Assembly: GCA_026545765.1 (NCBI GenBank)
Contig: JAIFAC010000211.1
Location: forward strand, 62,001 to 126,000
Source of the DNA: Plantago major
Taxonomy: Eukaryota; Streptophyta; Magnoliopsida; Lamiales; Plantaginaceae
DNA length: 64,000 bases
Reading direction: 5' to 3'
The translations under genes and the position numbers were made by a program. How positions within the stretch are numbered: position 1 is the first letter of the stretch; the number at the start of each line of letters is the position of its first letter. Shown piece after piece: positions 47,471-62,400 of this stretch. Under the pieces are notes generated by a model, which saw nothing but the letters and a program-made list of their open reading frames with translations, was not told the origin of the DNA and ran no database searches.

Positions 47471-50400
47471 ATTTTACATTTGTTGTTTATCTCAATCCAT
47501 ATGTGTGTTTATTAATTCTCAAGTAGTGTTCTTCGTTTGTGATACTCTTACTACTTCTGTGTATTGTTTAAATTTCGAATAGACTTCTACCTCGACATTA
47601 TCCCACTCCTTTAGTGTGTTGCTTATCTCTCGAGTAGAGTTATTCGTTTTTTGTTCTTCCCTCTCCAAAGTGTGTCCTTTATATCTCTCAAGTAGACTTG
47701 TTCGTTTGTTGTTTATTCAACACCTTTTGTGTTTTGTTTAACTCTCAAGTAGAGTTCTTCGATTCGTTATTTTATTACTCCTCCTGTGTGTTGTTTAAAT
47801 CTCAAATTGACTTCTCCGTTTGTAATTATCTCTCTCCCATTATTGTTTTATTTAACACACGAGTAGAATTTTACATTTGTTGTTTATCCCAATCCATATG
47901 TGTGTTTATTAATTCTCAAGTAGTGTTCTTCGTTTGTGATACTCTTACTCCTTCTGTGTATTGTTTAAATTTCGAATAGACTTCTTCCTTGACATTATCC
48001 CACTCCTTTAGTGTGTTGTTTATCTCTCGAGTACAGTTATTCGTTTTTTGTTCTTCCCTCTCCAAAGTGTGTCCTATATATCTCTCAACTAGAGTTGTTC
48101 GTTTGTTGTTTATTCAACACGTTTTGTGTTTTGTTTAACTCTCAAGTAGAGTTCTTCGTTCGTTATTTTATTACTCCTCCTGTGTTGTTTAAATCTCAAA
48201 TTGACTTCTCCGTTTGTAATTATCTCTATCCCATTATTGTTTTATTTAACCCACGAGTAGAATTTTACATTTGTTGTTTATCCCAATCCATATGTGTGTT
48301 TATTAATTCTCAAGTAGTGTTCTTCGTTTGTGATACTCTTACTCCTTCTGTGTATTGTTTAAATTTCGAATAGACTTCATCCTTGACATTATCCCACTCC
48401 TTTAGTGTGTTGTTTATCTCTCGAGTAGAGTTATTCGTTTTTTGTTCTTCCCTCTCCAAAGTGTGTCCTTTATATCTCTCAAGTAGAGTTGTTCGTTTGT
48501 TGTTTATTCAACACCTTTTGTGTTTTGTTTAACTCTCAAGTAGAGTTCTTCGTTCGTTATTTGATTACTCCTCCTGTTTGTTGTTTAAATCTCAAATTGA
48601 CTTCTCCGTTTGTAATTATCTCTCTCCAATTATTGTTTTATTTAACCCACAAGTAGAATTTTACATTTGTTGTTTATCCCAATCCATATGTGTGTTTATT
48701 AATTCTCAAGTAGTGTTCTTCGTTTGTGATACTCTTACCTTCCTGTATTGTTTAAATTTCAATAGACTTCTTCCTTGACATTATCCCACCTTTTAGTGTG
48801 TTGTTTATCTCGAGTAGAGTTATTCGCTTTTTGTTCTTCCCTTCCAAAGTGTGTCCTTTATATCTCTCAAGTAGAGTTGTTCGCTTGTTGTTTATTCAAC
48901 ACCTTTTGTGTTTTGTTTAACTCTCAAGTAGAGTTCTTCGCTCGTTATTTTATTACTCCTCCCGTGAGTTGTTTAAATCTCAAATTGACTTCTCCGTTTG
49001 TAATTATCTCTCTCCCATTATTGTTTTATTTAACCCACGAGTAGAATTTTACATTTGTTGTTTATCCCAATCCATATGTGTGTTTATTAATTCTCAAGTA
49101 GTGTTCTTCGCTTGTGATACTCTTACTCCTTCCTGTATTGTTTAAATTTCAATAGACTTCTTCCTTGACATTATCCCACCTCTTTAGTGTGTTGTTTATC
49201 TCTAGAGTTATTCGCTTTTTGTTCTTCCTCTCCAAAGTGTGTCCTTTATATCTCTCAAGTAGAGTTGTTCGCTTGTTGTTTATTCAACACCTTTGTGTTT
49301 TGTTTAACTCTCAAGTAGAGTTCTTCGCTCGTTATTTTATTACTCCTCCCGGTGTTGTTTAAATCTCAAATTGACTTCTCCGTTTGTAATTATCTCTCTC
49401 CCATTATTGTTTTATTTAACCCACGAGTAGAATTTTACATTTGTTGTTTATCCCAATTCATATGTGTGTTTATTAATTCTCAAGTAGTGTTCTTCGTTTG
49501 TGATACTCTTACTCCTTCTGTGTATTGTTTAAATTTCGAATAGACTTCTTCCTTGACATTATCCCACTCCTTTAGTCTGTTGTTTATCTCTCGAGTAGAG
49601 TTATTCGTTTTTTGTTCTTCCCTCTCCAAAGTGTGTCCTTTATATCTCTCAAGTAGAGTTGTTCGTTTGTTGTTTATTCAACACCTATTGTGTTTTGTTT
49701 AACTCTCAAGTAGAGTTCTTCGTTCGTTATTTTATTACTCCTCCTGTGAGTTGTTTAAATCTCAAATTGATTTCTCCATTTGTAATTATCTCTCTCCAAT
49801 TATTGTTTTATTTATCCACCAGTAGAATTTTACATTTGTTGTTTATCCCAATCCATATGTGTGTTGATTAATTCTCAAGTAGTGTTCTTCGTTTGTGATA
49901 CTCTTACTCCTTCTGTGTATTGTTTAAATTTCGAATAGACTTCCTCGTTGACATTATCCCACTCCTTTAGTCTGTTGTTTATCTCTCAAGTAGAGTTATT
50001 CGTTTTTTGTTCTTCCCTCTTCAAAGTGTGTCCTTTATATCTCTCAAGTAGAGTTGTTCGTTTGTTGTTTATTCAACACCTTTTGTGTTTCGTTTAACTC
50101 TGAAGTAGAGTTCTTCGTTCGTTATTTTATTACTCCTCCTGTGAGTTGGTTAAATCTCAAATTGACTTCTCCACTTGTAATTATCTCTCTCCCATTATTG
50201 TTTTATTTAACCCACGAGTAGAATTTTACATTTGTTGTTTATCCCAATCCATATGTGTTTTTATTAATTCTCAAGTAGTGTTCTTCGTTTGTGATACTCT
50301 TACTCCTTCTGTGTATTGTTTAAATTTCGAATAGACTTCTTCCTTGACATTATCCCACTCCTTTAGTGTGTTGTTTATCTCTCGAGTAGAGTTATTCGTT

Positions 50401-53400
50401 TTTTGTTCTTCCCTCTCCAAAGTGTGTCCTTTATATCTCTCAAGTAGAGTTGTTCGTTTGTTGTTTATTCAACACCTTTTGTGTTTTGTTTAACTCTCAA
50501 GTAGAGTTCTTCGTTCGTTATTTTATTACTCCTCCTGTGTGTTGTTTAAATCTCAAATTGACTTCTCCGTTTGTAATTATCTCTCTCCCATTATTGTTTT
50601 ATTTAACCCACGAGTAGAATTTTACATTTGTTGTTTATACCAATCCATATGTGTGTTTATTAATTCTCAAGTAGTGTTCTTCGTTTGTGATACTCTTAAT
50701 CCTTCTGTGTATTGTTTAAATTTCGAATAGACTTCTTCCTTGACATTATCCCACTCCTTTAGTGTGTTGTTTATCTCTCGAGTAGAGTTATTCGTTTTTT
50801 GTTCTTCCCTCTCCAAAGTGTGTCCTTTATATCACTCAAGTAGAGTTGTTCGTTTGTTGTTTATTCAACACCTTTTGTGTTTTGTTTAACTCTCAAGTAG
50901 AGTTCTTCGTTCGTTATTTTATTACTCCTCCTGTGTGTTGTTTAAATCTCAAATTGACTTCTCCGTTTGTAATTATCTCTCTCCCATTATTGTTTTATTT
51001 AACCCACGAGTAGAATTTTACATTTGTTGTTTATCCCAATCCATATGTGTGTTTATTAATTCTCAAGTAGTGTTCTTCGTTTGTGATACTCTTACTCCTT
51101 CAGTGTATTGTTTAAATTTCGAATAGACTTCTTCCTTGACATTATCCCACTCCTTTAGTGTGTTGTTTATCTCTCGAGTAGAGTTATTCGTTTTTTGTTC
51201 TTCCCTCTCCAAAGTGGGTCGTTTATATCTCTCAAGTAGAGTTGTTCGCTTGTTGTTTATTCAACACCTTTTGTGTTTTGTTTAACTCTCAAGTAGAGTT
51301 CTTCGTTCGTTAGTTTATTACTCCTCCTGTGTGTTGTTTAAATCTCAAATTGACTTCTCCGTTTGTAATTATCTCTCTCCCATTATTGTTTTATTTAACC
51401 CACGAGTAGAATTTTACATTTGTTGTTTATGCCAATCCATATGTGTGTTTATTAATTCTCAAGTAGTGTTCTTCGTTTGTGATACTCTTAATCCTTCTGC
51501 GTATTGTTTAAATTTCGAATAGACTTCTTCCTTGACATTATCCCACTCCTTTAGTGTGTTGTTTATATCTCCAGTACAGTTATTCGTTTTTTGTTCTTCC
51601 ATCTCCAAAGTGTGTCCTTTATATCTCTCAAGTAGAGTTGTTCGTTTGTTGTTTATTAAACACCTTTTGTGTTTTGTTTAACTCTCAAGTAGAGTTCTTC
51701 GTTCGTTATTTTATTACTCCTCGTGTGTGTTGTTTAAATCTCAAATTAACTTCTCCGTTTGTAATTATCTCTCTCCCATTATTGTTTTATTTAACCCACT
51801 AGTAGAATTTTACATTTGTTGTTTATCCCAATCCATATGTGTGTTTATTAATTCTCAAGTAGTGTTCTTCATTTGTGATACTCTTACTCCTTCTGCGTAT
51901 TGTTTAAATTTCGAATAGACTTCTTCCTTGACATTATCCCACTCCTTTAGTGTGTTGTTTATCTCTCGAGTACAGTTATTCATTTTTTGTTCTTCCCTCT
52001 CCAAAGTGTGTCCTTTATATCTCTCAAGTAGAGTTGTTCGTTTGTTGTTTATTCAACACCTTTTGTGTTTTGTTTAACTCTCAAGTAGAGTTCTTCGTTC
52101 GTTATTTTATTACTCCTCCTGTGAGTTGTTTAAATCTCAAATTGACTTCTCCGTTTGTAATTATCTCTCTCCCATTATTGTTTTATTTAACCCACGAGTA
52201 GAATTTTACATTTGTTGTTTATCCCAATCCATATGTGTGTTTATTAATTCTCAAGTAGTGTTCTTCGTTTGTGATACTCTTACTCCTTCTGTGTATTGTT
52301 TAAATTTCGAATAGACTTCTTCCTTGACATTATCCCACTCCTTTAGTGTGTTGTTTATCTCTCGAGTAGAGTTATTCGTTTTTTGTTCTTCCCTCCCCAA
52401 AGTGTGCTTTATATCTCTCAAGTAGAGTTGTTCGTTTGTTGTTTATTCAACACCTTTTGTGTTTTGTTTAACTCTCAAGTAGAGTTCTTCGTTCGTTATT
52501 TTATTACTCCTCCTGTGAGTTGTTTAAATCTCAAATTGACTTCTCCGCTTGTAATTATCTCTCTCCATTATTGTTTTATTTAACCCATTAGTAGAATTTT
52601 ACATTTGTTGTTTATCCCAATCCATATGTGTGTTTATTAATTCTCAAGTAGTGTTCTTCGCTTGTGATACTCTTACTCCTTCTCGTATTGTTTAAATTTC
52701 AATAGACTTCTTCCTCGACCTTATCCCACTCCTTTAGTGTGTTGTTTATCTCTTGAGTCGAGTTATTCGCTTTTTGTTCTTCCTCTCCAAAGTGTGTCCT
52801 TTATATCACTCTCAAGTAGAGTTGTTCGCTTGTTGTTTATTCAACACCTTTTGTGTTTTGTTTAACTCTCAAGTAGAGTTCTTCGCTCGTTATTTTATTA
52901 CCCTCCTCCGTGTTGTTTAAATCTCAAATTGACTTCTCCGCTTGTAATTATCTCTCCCATTATTGTTTTATTTAACCCACGAGTAGAATTTTAATTTGTT
53001 GTTTATCCCAATCCATATGTGTGTTTATTAATTCTCAAGTAGTGTTCTTCGTTTGTGATACTCTTACTCCTTCAGTGTATTGTTTAAATTTCGAATAGAC
53101 TTCTTCCTTGACATTATCCCACTCCTTTAGTGTGTTGTTTATCTCTCGAGTAGAGTTATTCATTTTTTGTTCTTCACTCTCCAAAGTGTGTCCTTTATAT
53201 CACTCAAGTAGAGTTGTTCGTTTGTTGTTTATTCAACACCTTTTGTGTTTTGTTTAACTCTCAAGTAGAGTTCTTCGTTCGTTATTTTATTACTCCTCCT
53301 GTGAGTTGTTTAAATCTCAAATTGACTTCTCCGTTTGTAATTATCTCTCTCCCATTATTGTTTTATTTAACCCACGAGTAGAATTTTACATTTGTTGTTT

Positions 53401-56400
53401 ATACCAATTCATATGTGTGTTTATTAATTCTCAAGTAGTGTTCTTCGTTTGTGATACTCTTAATCCTTCTGTGTATTGTTTAAATTTCGAATAGACTTCT
53501 TCCTTGACATTATCCCACTCCTTTAGTGTGTTGTTTATCTCTCGAGTAGAGTTATTCGTTTTTTGTTCTTCCCTTTCCAAAGTGTGTCCTTTATATCACT
53601 CAAGTAGAGTTGTTCGTTTGTTGTTTATTCAACACCTTTTGTGTTTTGTTTAACTCTCAAGTAGAGTTCTTCGTTCGTTATTTTATTACCTCCTCCGTGT
53701 TGTTTAAATCTCAATTGACTTCTCCGTTTGTAATTATCTCTCTCCCATTATTGTTTTATTTAACCCACGAGTAGAATTTTACATTTGTTGTTTATCCCAA
53801 TCCATATGTGTGTTTATTAATTCTCAAGTAGTGTTCTTCGTTTTTGATACTCTTACTCCTTCTGTATTGTTTAAATTTCGAATAGACTTCTTCCTCGACA
53901 TTATCCCACCCTTTAGTGTGTTGTTTATCTCTAGTAGAGTTATTCATTTTTTGTTCTTCCCTCTCCAAAGTGTGTCCTTTATATCTCTCAAGTAGAGTTG
54001 TTCGTTTGTTGTTTATTCAACACCTTTGGTTTTGTTTAACTCTCAAGTAGAGTTCTTCGCTCGTTATTTTATTACTCCTCCTGTGTTGTTTAAATCTCAA
54101 ATTGACTTCTCCGCTTGTAATTATCTCTCTCCCATTATTGTTTTATTTAACCCACGAGTAGAATTTTACATTTGTTGTTTATCCCAATCCATATGTGTGT
54201 TTATTAATTCTCAAGTAGTGTTCTTCGCTTGTGATACTCTTACTCCTTCTGTATTGTTTAAATTTCAATAGACTTCTTCCTCGACATTATCCCACCTTTA
54301 GTGTGTTGTTTATCTCTCGAGTAGAGTTATTCGCTTTTTGTTCTTCCTCTCCAAAGTGTGTCCTTTATATCTCTCAAGTAGAGTTGTTCGCTTGTTGTTT
54401 ATTCAACACCTTTTGTGTTTTGTTTAACTCTCAAGTAGAGTTCTTCGCTCGTTATTTTATTACTCCTCCGTGTGTTGTTTAAATCTCAAATTGACTTCTC
54501 CGTTTGTAATTATCTCTCTCCATTATTGTTTTATTTAACCCACGAGTAGAATTTTACATTTGTTGTTTATCCCAATCCATATGTGTGTTTATTAATTCTC
54601 AAGTAGTGTTCTTCGTTTGTGATACTCTTACTCCTTCTCGTATTGTTTAAATTTCAATAGACTTCTTCCTGACATTATCCCACTCCTTTAGTGTGTTGTT
54701 TATCTCTCGAGTAGAGTTATTCGCTTTTTGTTCTTCCCTCTCCAAAGTGTGTCCTTTATATCTCTCAAGTAGAGTTGTTCGCTTGTTGTTTATTCAACAC
54801 CTTTGTGTTTTGTTTAACTCTCAAGTAGAGTTCTTCGCTCATATTTTATTACTCCACCTGTGTGTTGTTTAAATCTCAAATTAACTTCTCCGTTTGTAAT
54901 TATCTCTCTCCCATTATTGTTTTATTTAAGCCACGAGTAGAATTTTACATTTGTTGTTTATCCCAATCCATATGTGTGTTGATTAATTCTTAAGTAGTGT
55001 TCTTGGTTTGTGATGCTCTTATTCCTTCTGTGTATTGTTTAAATTTCGAATAGACTTCTTCCTTGACATTATCCCACTCCTTTAGTGTGTTGTTTATCTC
55101 TCGAGTAGAGTTATTCGTTTTTTGTTCTTCCCTCTCCAAAGTGTGTCCTTTATATCTCTCAAGTAGAGTTGTTCGTTTGTTGTTTATTCAACACCTTTTG
55201 TGTTTTGTTTAACTCTCAAGTAGAGTTCTTCGTTCGTTATTTTATTACTCCTCCTGTGTGTTGTTTAAATCTCAAATTGACTTCTCCGTTTGTAATTATC
55301 TCTCTCCCATTATTGTTTTATTTAACCCACGAGTAGAATTTTACATTTGTTGTTTATCCCAATCCATATGTGTGTTTATTAATTCTCAAGTAGTGTTCTT
55401 CGTTTGTGATACTCTTACTCCTTCTGTGTATTGTTTAAATTTCGAATAGACTTCTTCCTTGACATTATCCCACTCCTTTAGTGTGTTGTTTATCTCTCGA
55501 GTACAGTTATTCGTTTTTTGTTCTTCCCTCTCCAAAGTGGGTCCTTTATATCTCTAAAGTAGAGTTGTTCGTTTGTTGTTTATTCAACACATTTTGTGTT
55601 TTGTTTAACTCTCAAGTAGAGTTCTTCGCTCGTTATTTTATTACTTCTCCTGTGAGTTGTTTAAATCTCAAATTGACTTCTCCGTTTGTAATTATCTCTC
55701 TCCCATTATTGTTTTATTTAACCCACGAGTAGAATTTTACATTTGTTGTTTATCCCAATCCATATGTGTGTTGATTAATTCTCAAGTAGTGTTCATCGTT
55801 TGTGATACTCTTTCTCCTTCTGTGTATTGTTTAAATTTCGAATAGACTTCTTCCTTGACATTATCCCACTTCTTTAGTGTGTTGTTTATCTCTCGAGTAC
55901 AGTTATTCGTTTTTTGTTCTTCCCTCTCCAAAGTGTGTCCTTTATATCTCTCAAGTAGAGTTGTTCGTTTGTTGTTTATTCAACACCTTTTGTGTTTTGT
56001 TTAACTCTCAAGTAGAGTTCTTCGTTCGTTATTTTATTACTCCTCCTGTGTGTTGTTTAAATCTCAAATTGACTTCTCCGTTTGTAATTATCTCTCTCCC
56101 ATTATTGTTTTATTTAACCCACGAGTAGAATTTTACATTTGTTGTTTATCCCAATCCATATGTGTGTTTATTAATTCTCAAGTAGTGTTCTTCGTTTGTG
56201 ATACTCTTACTCCTTCTGTGTATTGTTTAAATTTCGAATAGACTTCTTCCTTGACATTATCCCACTCCTTTAGTGTGTTGTTTATCTCTCGAGTAGAGTT
56301 ATTCGTTTTTTGTTCTTCCCTCTCCAAAGTGTGTCCTTTATATCTCTCAAGTAGAGTTGTTCGTTTGTTGTTTATTCAACACCTTTTGTGTTTTGTTTAA

Positions 56401-59400
56401 CTCTCAAGTAGAGTTCTTCGTTCGTTATTTTATTACTCCTCCTGTGAGTTGTTTAAATCTCAAATTGACTTCTCCGTTTGTAATTATCTCTCTCCCATTA
56501 TTGTTTTATTTAACCCACGAGTAGAATTTTACATTTGTTGTTTATCCCAATCCATATGTGTGTTTATTAATTCTCAAGTAGTGTTCTTCGTTTGTGATAC
56601 TCTTACTCCTTCTGTGTATTGTTTAAATTTCGAATAGACTTCTTCCTTGACATTATCCCACTCCTTTAGTGTGTTGTTTATCTCTCGAGTAGAGTTATTC
56701 GTTTTTTGTTCTTCCCTCTCCAAAGTGTGTCCTTTATATCTCTCAAGTAGAGTTGTTCGTTTGTTGTTTATTCAACACCTTTTCAGGTTTTGTTTAACTC
56801 TCAAGTAGAGTTCTTCGTCATATTTTATTACTCCTCCTGTGAGTTGTTTAAATCTCAAATTGACTTCTCCTCTTGTAATTATCTCTCTCCCATTATTGTT
56901 TTATTTAACCCACGAGTAGAATTTTACATTTGTTGTTTATCCCAATCCATATGTGTGTTTATTAATTCTCAAGTAGTGTTCTTCGTTTGTGATACTCTTA
57001 CTCCTTCCTTGTATTGTTTAAATTTCAATAGACTTCTTCCTTGACATTATCCCACTCTTTAGTGTGTTGTTTATCTCTCGAGTAGAGTTATTCGCTTTTT
57101 TGTTCTTCCTCTCCAAAGTGTGTCCTTTATATCTCTCAAGTAGAGTTGTTCGCTTGTTGTTTATTCAACACCTTTTGTGTTTTGTTTAACTCTCAAGTAG
57201 AGTTCTTCGCTCGTTATTTTATTACTCCCCGTGTGTTGGTTAAATCTCAAATTGACTTCTCCAGTTGTAATTATCTCTCTCCCATTATTGTTTTATTTAA
57301 CCCACGAGTAGAATTTTACATTTGTTGTTTATCCCAATCCATATGTGTGTTTATTAATTCTCAAGTAGTGTTCTTCGCTTGTGATACTCTTACTCCTTCC
57401 TGTATTGTTTAAATTTCGAATAGACTTCTTCCTTGACATTATCCCACTTCTTTAGTGTGTTGTTTATCTCTCGAGTAGAGTTATTCGCTTTTTGTTCTTC
57501 CTCTCCAAAGTGTGTCCTTTATATCTCTCAAGTAGAGTTGTTCGCTTGTTGTTTATTCAACACCTTTTGGTTTTGTTTAACTCTCAAGTAGAGTTCTTCG
57601 CTCGTTATTTTATTACCCTCCTCGTGTGTTGTTTAAATCTCAAATTGACTTCTCCGTTTGTAATTATCTCTCTCCCATTATAGTTTTATTTAACCCACGA
57701 GTAGAATTTTACATTTGTTGTTTATCCCAATCCATATGTGTGTTTATTTATTCTCAAGTAGTGTTCTTCATTTGTGATACTCTTACTCCATCTATGTATT
57801 GTTTAAATTTCGAATAGACTTCTTCCTCGACATTATCCCACTCCTTTAGTGTGTTGTTTATCTCTCGAGTAGAGTTATTCGTTTTTTGTTCTTCCCTCTC
57901 CAAAGTGTGTCCTTTATATCCCTCAAGTAGAGTTGTTCGTTTGTTGTTTATTCAACACCTTTGTGTTTTGTTTAACTCTCAAGTAGAGTTCTTCGCTCGT
58001 TATTTTATTACTCCTCCTGTGTTGTTTAAATCTCAAATTGACTTCTCCGCTTGTAATTATCTCTCTCCCATTATTGTTTTATTTAACCCATTTAGTAGAA
58101 TTTTACATTTGTTGTTTATCCCAATCCATATGTGTGTTTATTAATTCTCAAGTAGTGTTCTTCGCTTGTGATACTCTTACTCCTTCCGTGTATTGTTTAA
58201 ATTTCAATAGACTTCTTCCTTGACATTATCCCACCCTTTAGTGTGTTGTTTATCTCTCGAGTACGTTATTCATTTTTTGTTCTTCACTCTCCAAAGTGTG
58301 TCCTTTATATCACTCAAGTAGAGTTGTTCGTTTGTTGTTTATTCAACACCTTTCAGGTTTTGTTTAACTCTCAAGTAGAGTTCTTCGCTCGTTATTTTAT
58401 TACCTCCTCGTGTGTTGGTTAAATCTCAAATTGACTTCTCCACTTGTAATTATCTCTCTCCCATTATTGTTTTATTTAACCCACGAGTAGAATTTTACAT
58501 TTGTTGTTTATCCCAATCCATATGTGTGTTTATTAATTCTCAAGTAGTGTTCTTCGCTTGTGATACTCTTACTCTTTCCTGTATTGTTTAAATTTCGAAT
58601 AGACTTCTTACTTGACATTATCCCACTCCATTAGTGTGTTGTTTAACTCTCGAGTAGAGTTATGCGTTTGTTGTTCTTCCCTCTCCAAAGTGTGTCATTT
58701 ATATCTCTTAGGTAGAGTTGTTCGTTTGTTGTTTATTCAACACCTTTTGTGATTTGTTTAACTCTCAAGTAGAGTTCTTCGTTCGTTATGCTATTACTCC
58801 TCTTGTGTGTAGTTTAAATCTCACATTGACTTCTCCATTTGTAATTACCTCTCTCCCATTATTGTTTTATTTAACCCACGAGTAGAATTTTACATTTGTT
58901 GTTTATCCCAATCCATATGTGTGTAGATTAATTCTTTAAGTAGTGTTCTTCGTTTGTGATACTCTTACTCCTTCTGTGTATTGTTTAAATTTCGAATAGA
59001 CTTCTTCCTTGACATTATCCCACTCCTTTACTGTGTTGTTTATCTCTCGAGTACAGTTATTCGTTTTTTGATCTTCCCTCTCCAAAGTGTGTCCTTTATA
59101 TCTCTCAAATAGAGTTGTTCGTTTGTTGTTTATTCAACACCTTTTGTGTTTTGTTTAACTCTCAAGTAGAGTTCTTCGTTCGTTATTTTATTACTCCTCT
59201 TGTTTGTTGTTTAAATCTCAAATTGACTTCTCCGATTGTAATTATCTGTCTCCCATTATTGTTTTATTTAACTCTCGAGTAGAATTTTAGATTTGTTGTT
59301 TATCCCAATCCATATGTGTGTTGATTAATTCTCAAGTAGTGTTCTTCGTTTGTGATACTCTTACTCCTTCTGTGTATTGTTTAAATTTCGAATAGACTTC

Positions 59401-62400
59401 TTCCTTGACATTATCCCACTCCTTTAGTGTGTTGTTTAACTCTCTATAGAGTTATTCGCTTTTTGTTCTTCCCTCTCCAAAGTGTGTCCTTTATATCTCT
59501 CAAGTAGAGTTGTTCGCTTGTTGTTTATTCAACACCTTTTGTGTTTTGTTTAACTCTCAAGTAGAGTTCTTCGCTCGTTATTTTATTACTCCTCCCGTGT
59601 TGTTTAAATCTCAAATTGACTTCTCCGCTTGTAATTATCTCTCTCATTATTGTTTTATTTAACCCACGAGTAGAATTTTACATTTGTTGTTTATCCCAAT
59701 CCATATGTGTGTTTATTAATTCTCAAGTAGTGTTCTTCGCTTGTGATACTCTTACTCCTTCCTGTATTGTTTAAATTTCAATAGACTTCTTCCTCGACAT
59801 TATCCCACTCCTTTAGTGTGTTGTTTATCTCTCGAGTAGAGTTATTCGCTTTTTGTTCTTCCTCTCCAAAGTGTGTCCTTTATATCTCTCAAGTAGAGTT
59901 GTTCGCTTGTTGTTTATTCAACACCTTTGTGTTTTGTTTAACTCTCAAGTAGAGTTCTTCGCTCGTTATTTTATTACTCCTCCGTGTGTTGTTTAAATCT
60001 CAAATTGACTTCTCCGCTTGTAATTATCTCTCTCCCATTATTGTTTTATTTAACCCACGAGTAGAATTTTACATTTGTTGTTTATCCCAATCCATATGTG
60101 TGTTTATTAATTCTCAAGTAGTGTTCTTCGCTTGTGATACTCTTACTCCTTCTCCGTATTGTTTAAATTTCAATAGACTTCTTCCTCGACATTATCCCAC
60201 CCTTTAGTGTGTTGTTTATCTCTCGAGTAGAGTTATTCGCTTTTTGTTCTTCCTCTCCAAAGTGTGTCCTTTATATCTCTCAAGTAGAGTTGTTCGCTTG
60301 TTGTTTATTCAACACCTTTCAGGTTTTGTTTAACTCTCAAGTAGAGTTCTTCGCTCGTTATTTTATTACTCCTCCCGTGTTGTTTAAATCTCAAATTGAC
60401 TTCTCCGCTTGTAATTATCTCTCTCCCATTATTGTTTTATTTAACCCATTAGTAGAATTTTACATTTGTTGTTTATCCCAATCCATATGTGTGTTTATTA
60501 ATTCTCAAGTAGTGTTCTTCGCTTGTGATACTCTTACTCCTTCTCAGTATTGTTTAAATTTCAATAGACTTCTTCCTTGACATTATCCCACCTTTAGTGT
60601 GTTGTTTATCTCTAGTAGAGTTATTCGCTTTTTGTTCTTCCCTTCCAAAGTGTGTCCTTTATATCTCTCAAGTAGAGTTGTTCGCTTGTTGTTTATTCAA
60701 CACCTTTCAGGTTTTGTTTAACTCTCAAGTAGAGTTCTTCGCTCGTTATTTTATTACTCCTCCCGTGTTGTTTAAATCTCAAATTGACTTCTCCGTTTGT
60801 AATTATCTCTCTCCCATTATTGTTTTATTTAACCCACGAGTAGAATTTTACATTTGTTGTTTATCCCAATCCATATGTGTGTTTATTAATTCTCAAGTAG
60901 TGTTCTTCGTTTGTGATACTCTTACTCCTTCTGTCTATTGTTTAAATTTCGAATAGACTTCTTCCTCGACATTATCCCACTCCTTTGGTGTGTTGTTTAT
61001 CTCTCGAGTAGAGTTATTTGTTTTTTGTTCTTCCCTCACAAAAGTGTGTCCTTTATATCCCTCAAGTAGAGTTGTTCGTTTGTTGTTTATTCAACACCTT
61101 TTGTGTTTTGTTTAACTCTCAAGTAGAGTTCTTCGTTCGTTATTTTATTACTCCTCTTGTGTGTTGTTTAAATCTCAAATTGACTTCTCCGTTTGTAATT
61201 ATCTCTCTCCCATTATTGTTTTATTTAACCCACGAGTAGAATTTTACATTTGTTGTTTATCCCAATCCATATGTGTGTTTATTAATTCTCAAGTAGTGTT
61301 CTTCGTTTGTGATACTCTTACTCCTTCTGTGTATTCTTTAAATTTCGAATAGACTTCTTCCTTGACATTATCCCACTCCTTTAGTCTGTTGTTTATCTCT
61401 CGAGTAGAGTTATTCGTTTTTTGTTCTTCCCTCTCCAAAGTGTGTCCTTTATATCTCTCAAGTAGAGTTGTTCGTTTGTTGTTTATTCAACACCTTTCAG
61501 GTTTTGTTTAACTCTCAAGTAGAGTTCTTCGTTCGTTATTTTATTACTCCTCCTGTGAGTTGCTTAAATCTCAAATTGACTTCTCCACTTGTAATTATCT
61601 CTCTCCCATTATTATTTTATTTAACCCACGAGTAGAATTTTACATTTGTTGTTTATCCCAATCCATATGTGTTTTTATTAATTCTCAAGTAGTGTTCTTC
61701 GTTTGTGATACTTTACCTTTCCTTGTATTGTTTAAATTTCAATAGACTTCTTCCTTGACATTATCCCACTCCTTTAGTGTGTTGTTTATCTCTCTAGAGT
61801 TATTCGCTTTTTGTTCTTCCCTCTCCAAAGTGTGTCCTTTATATCTCTCAAGTAGAGTTGTTCGTTTGTTGTTTATTCAACACCTTTTGGTTTTGTTTAA
61901 CTCTCAAGTAGAGTTCTTCGCTCGTTATTTTATTACTCCTCCCTGTGTTGTTTAAATCTCAAATTAACTTCTCCGTTTGTAATTATCTCTCTCCCATTAT
62001 TGTTTTATTTAACCCACGAGTAGAATTTTACATTTGTTGTTTATCCCAATTCATATGTGTGTTTATTAATTCTCAAGTAGTGTTCTTCGTTTGTGATACT
62101 CTTACTCCTTCTCGTATTGTTTAAATTTCGAATAGACTTCTACCTCGACATTATCCCACTCCTTTAGTGTGTTGCTTATCTCTCGAGTAGAGTTATTCGT
62201 TTTTTGTTCTTCCCTCTCCAAAGTGTGTCGTTTATATCTCTCAAGTAGAGTTGTTCGTTTGTTGTTTATTCAACACCTTTTGTGTATTGTTTAACTCTCA
62301 AGTAGAATTCTTCGTTCGTTATTTTATTACTCCTCCTGTGAGTTGTTTAAATCTCAAATTGATTTCTCCATTTGTAATTATCTCTCTCCAATTATTGTTT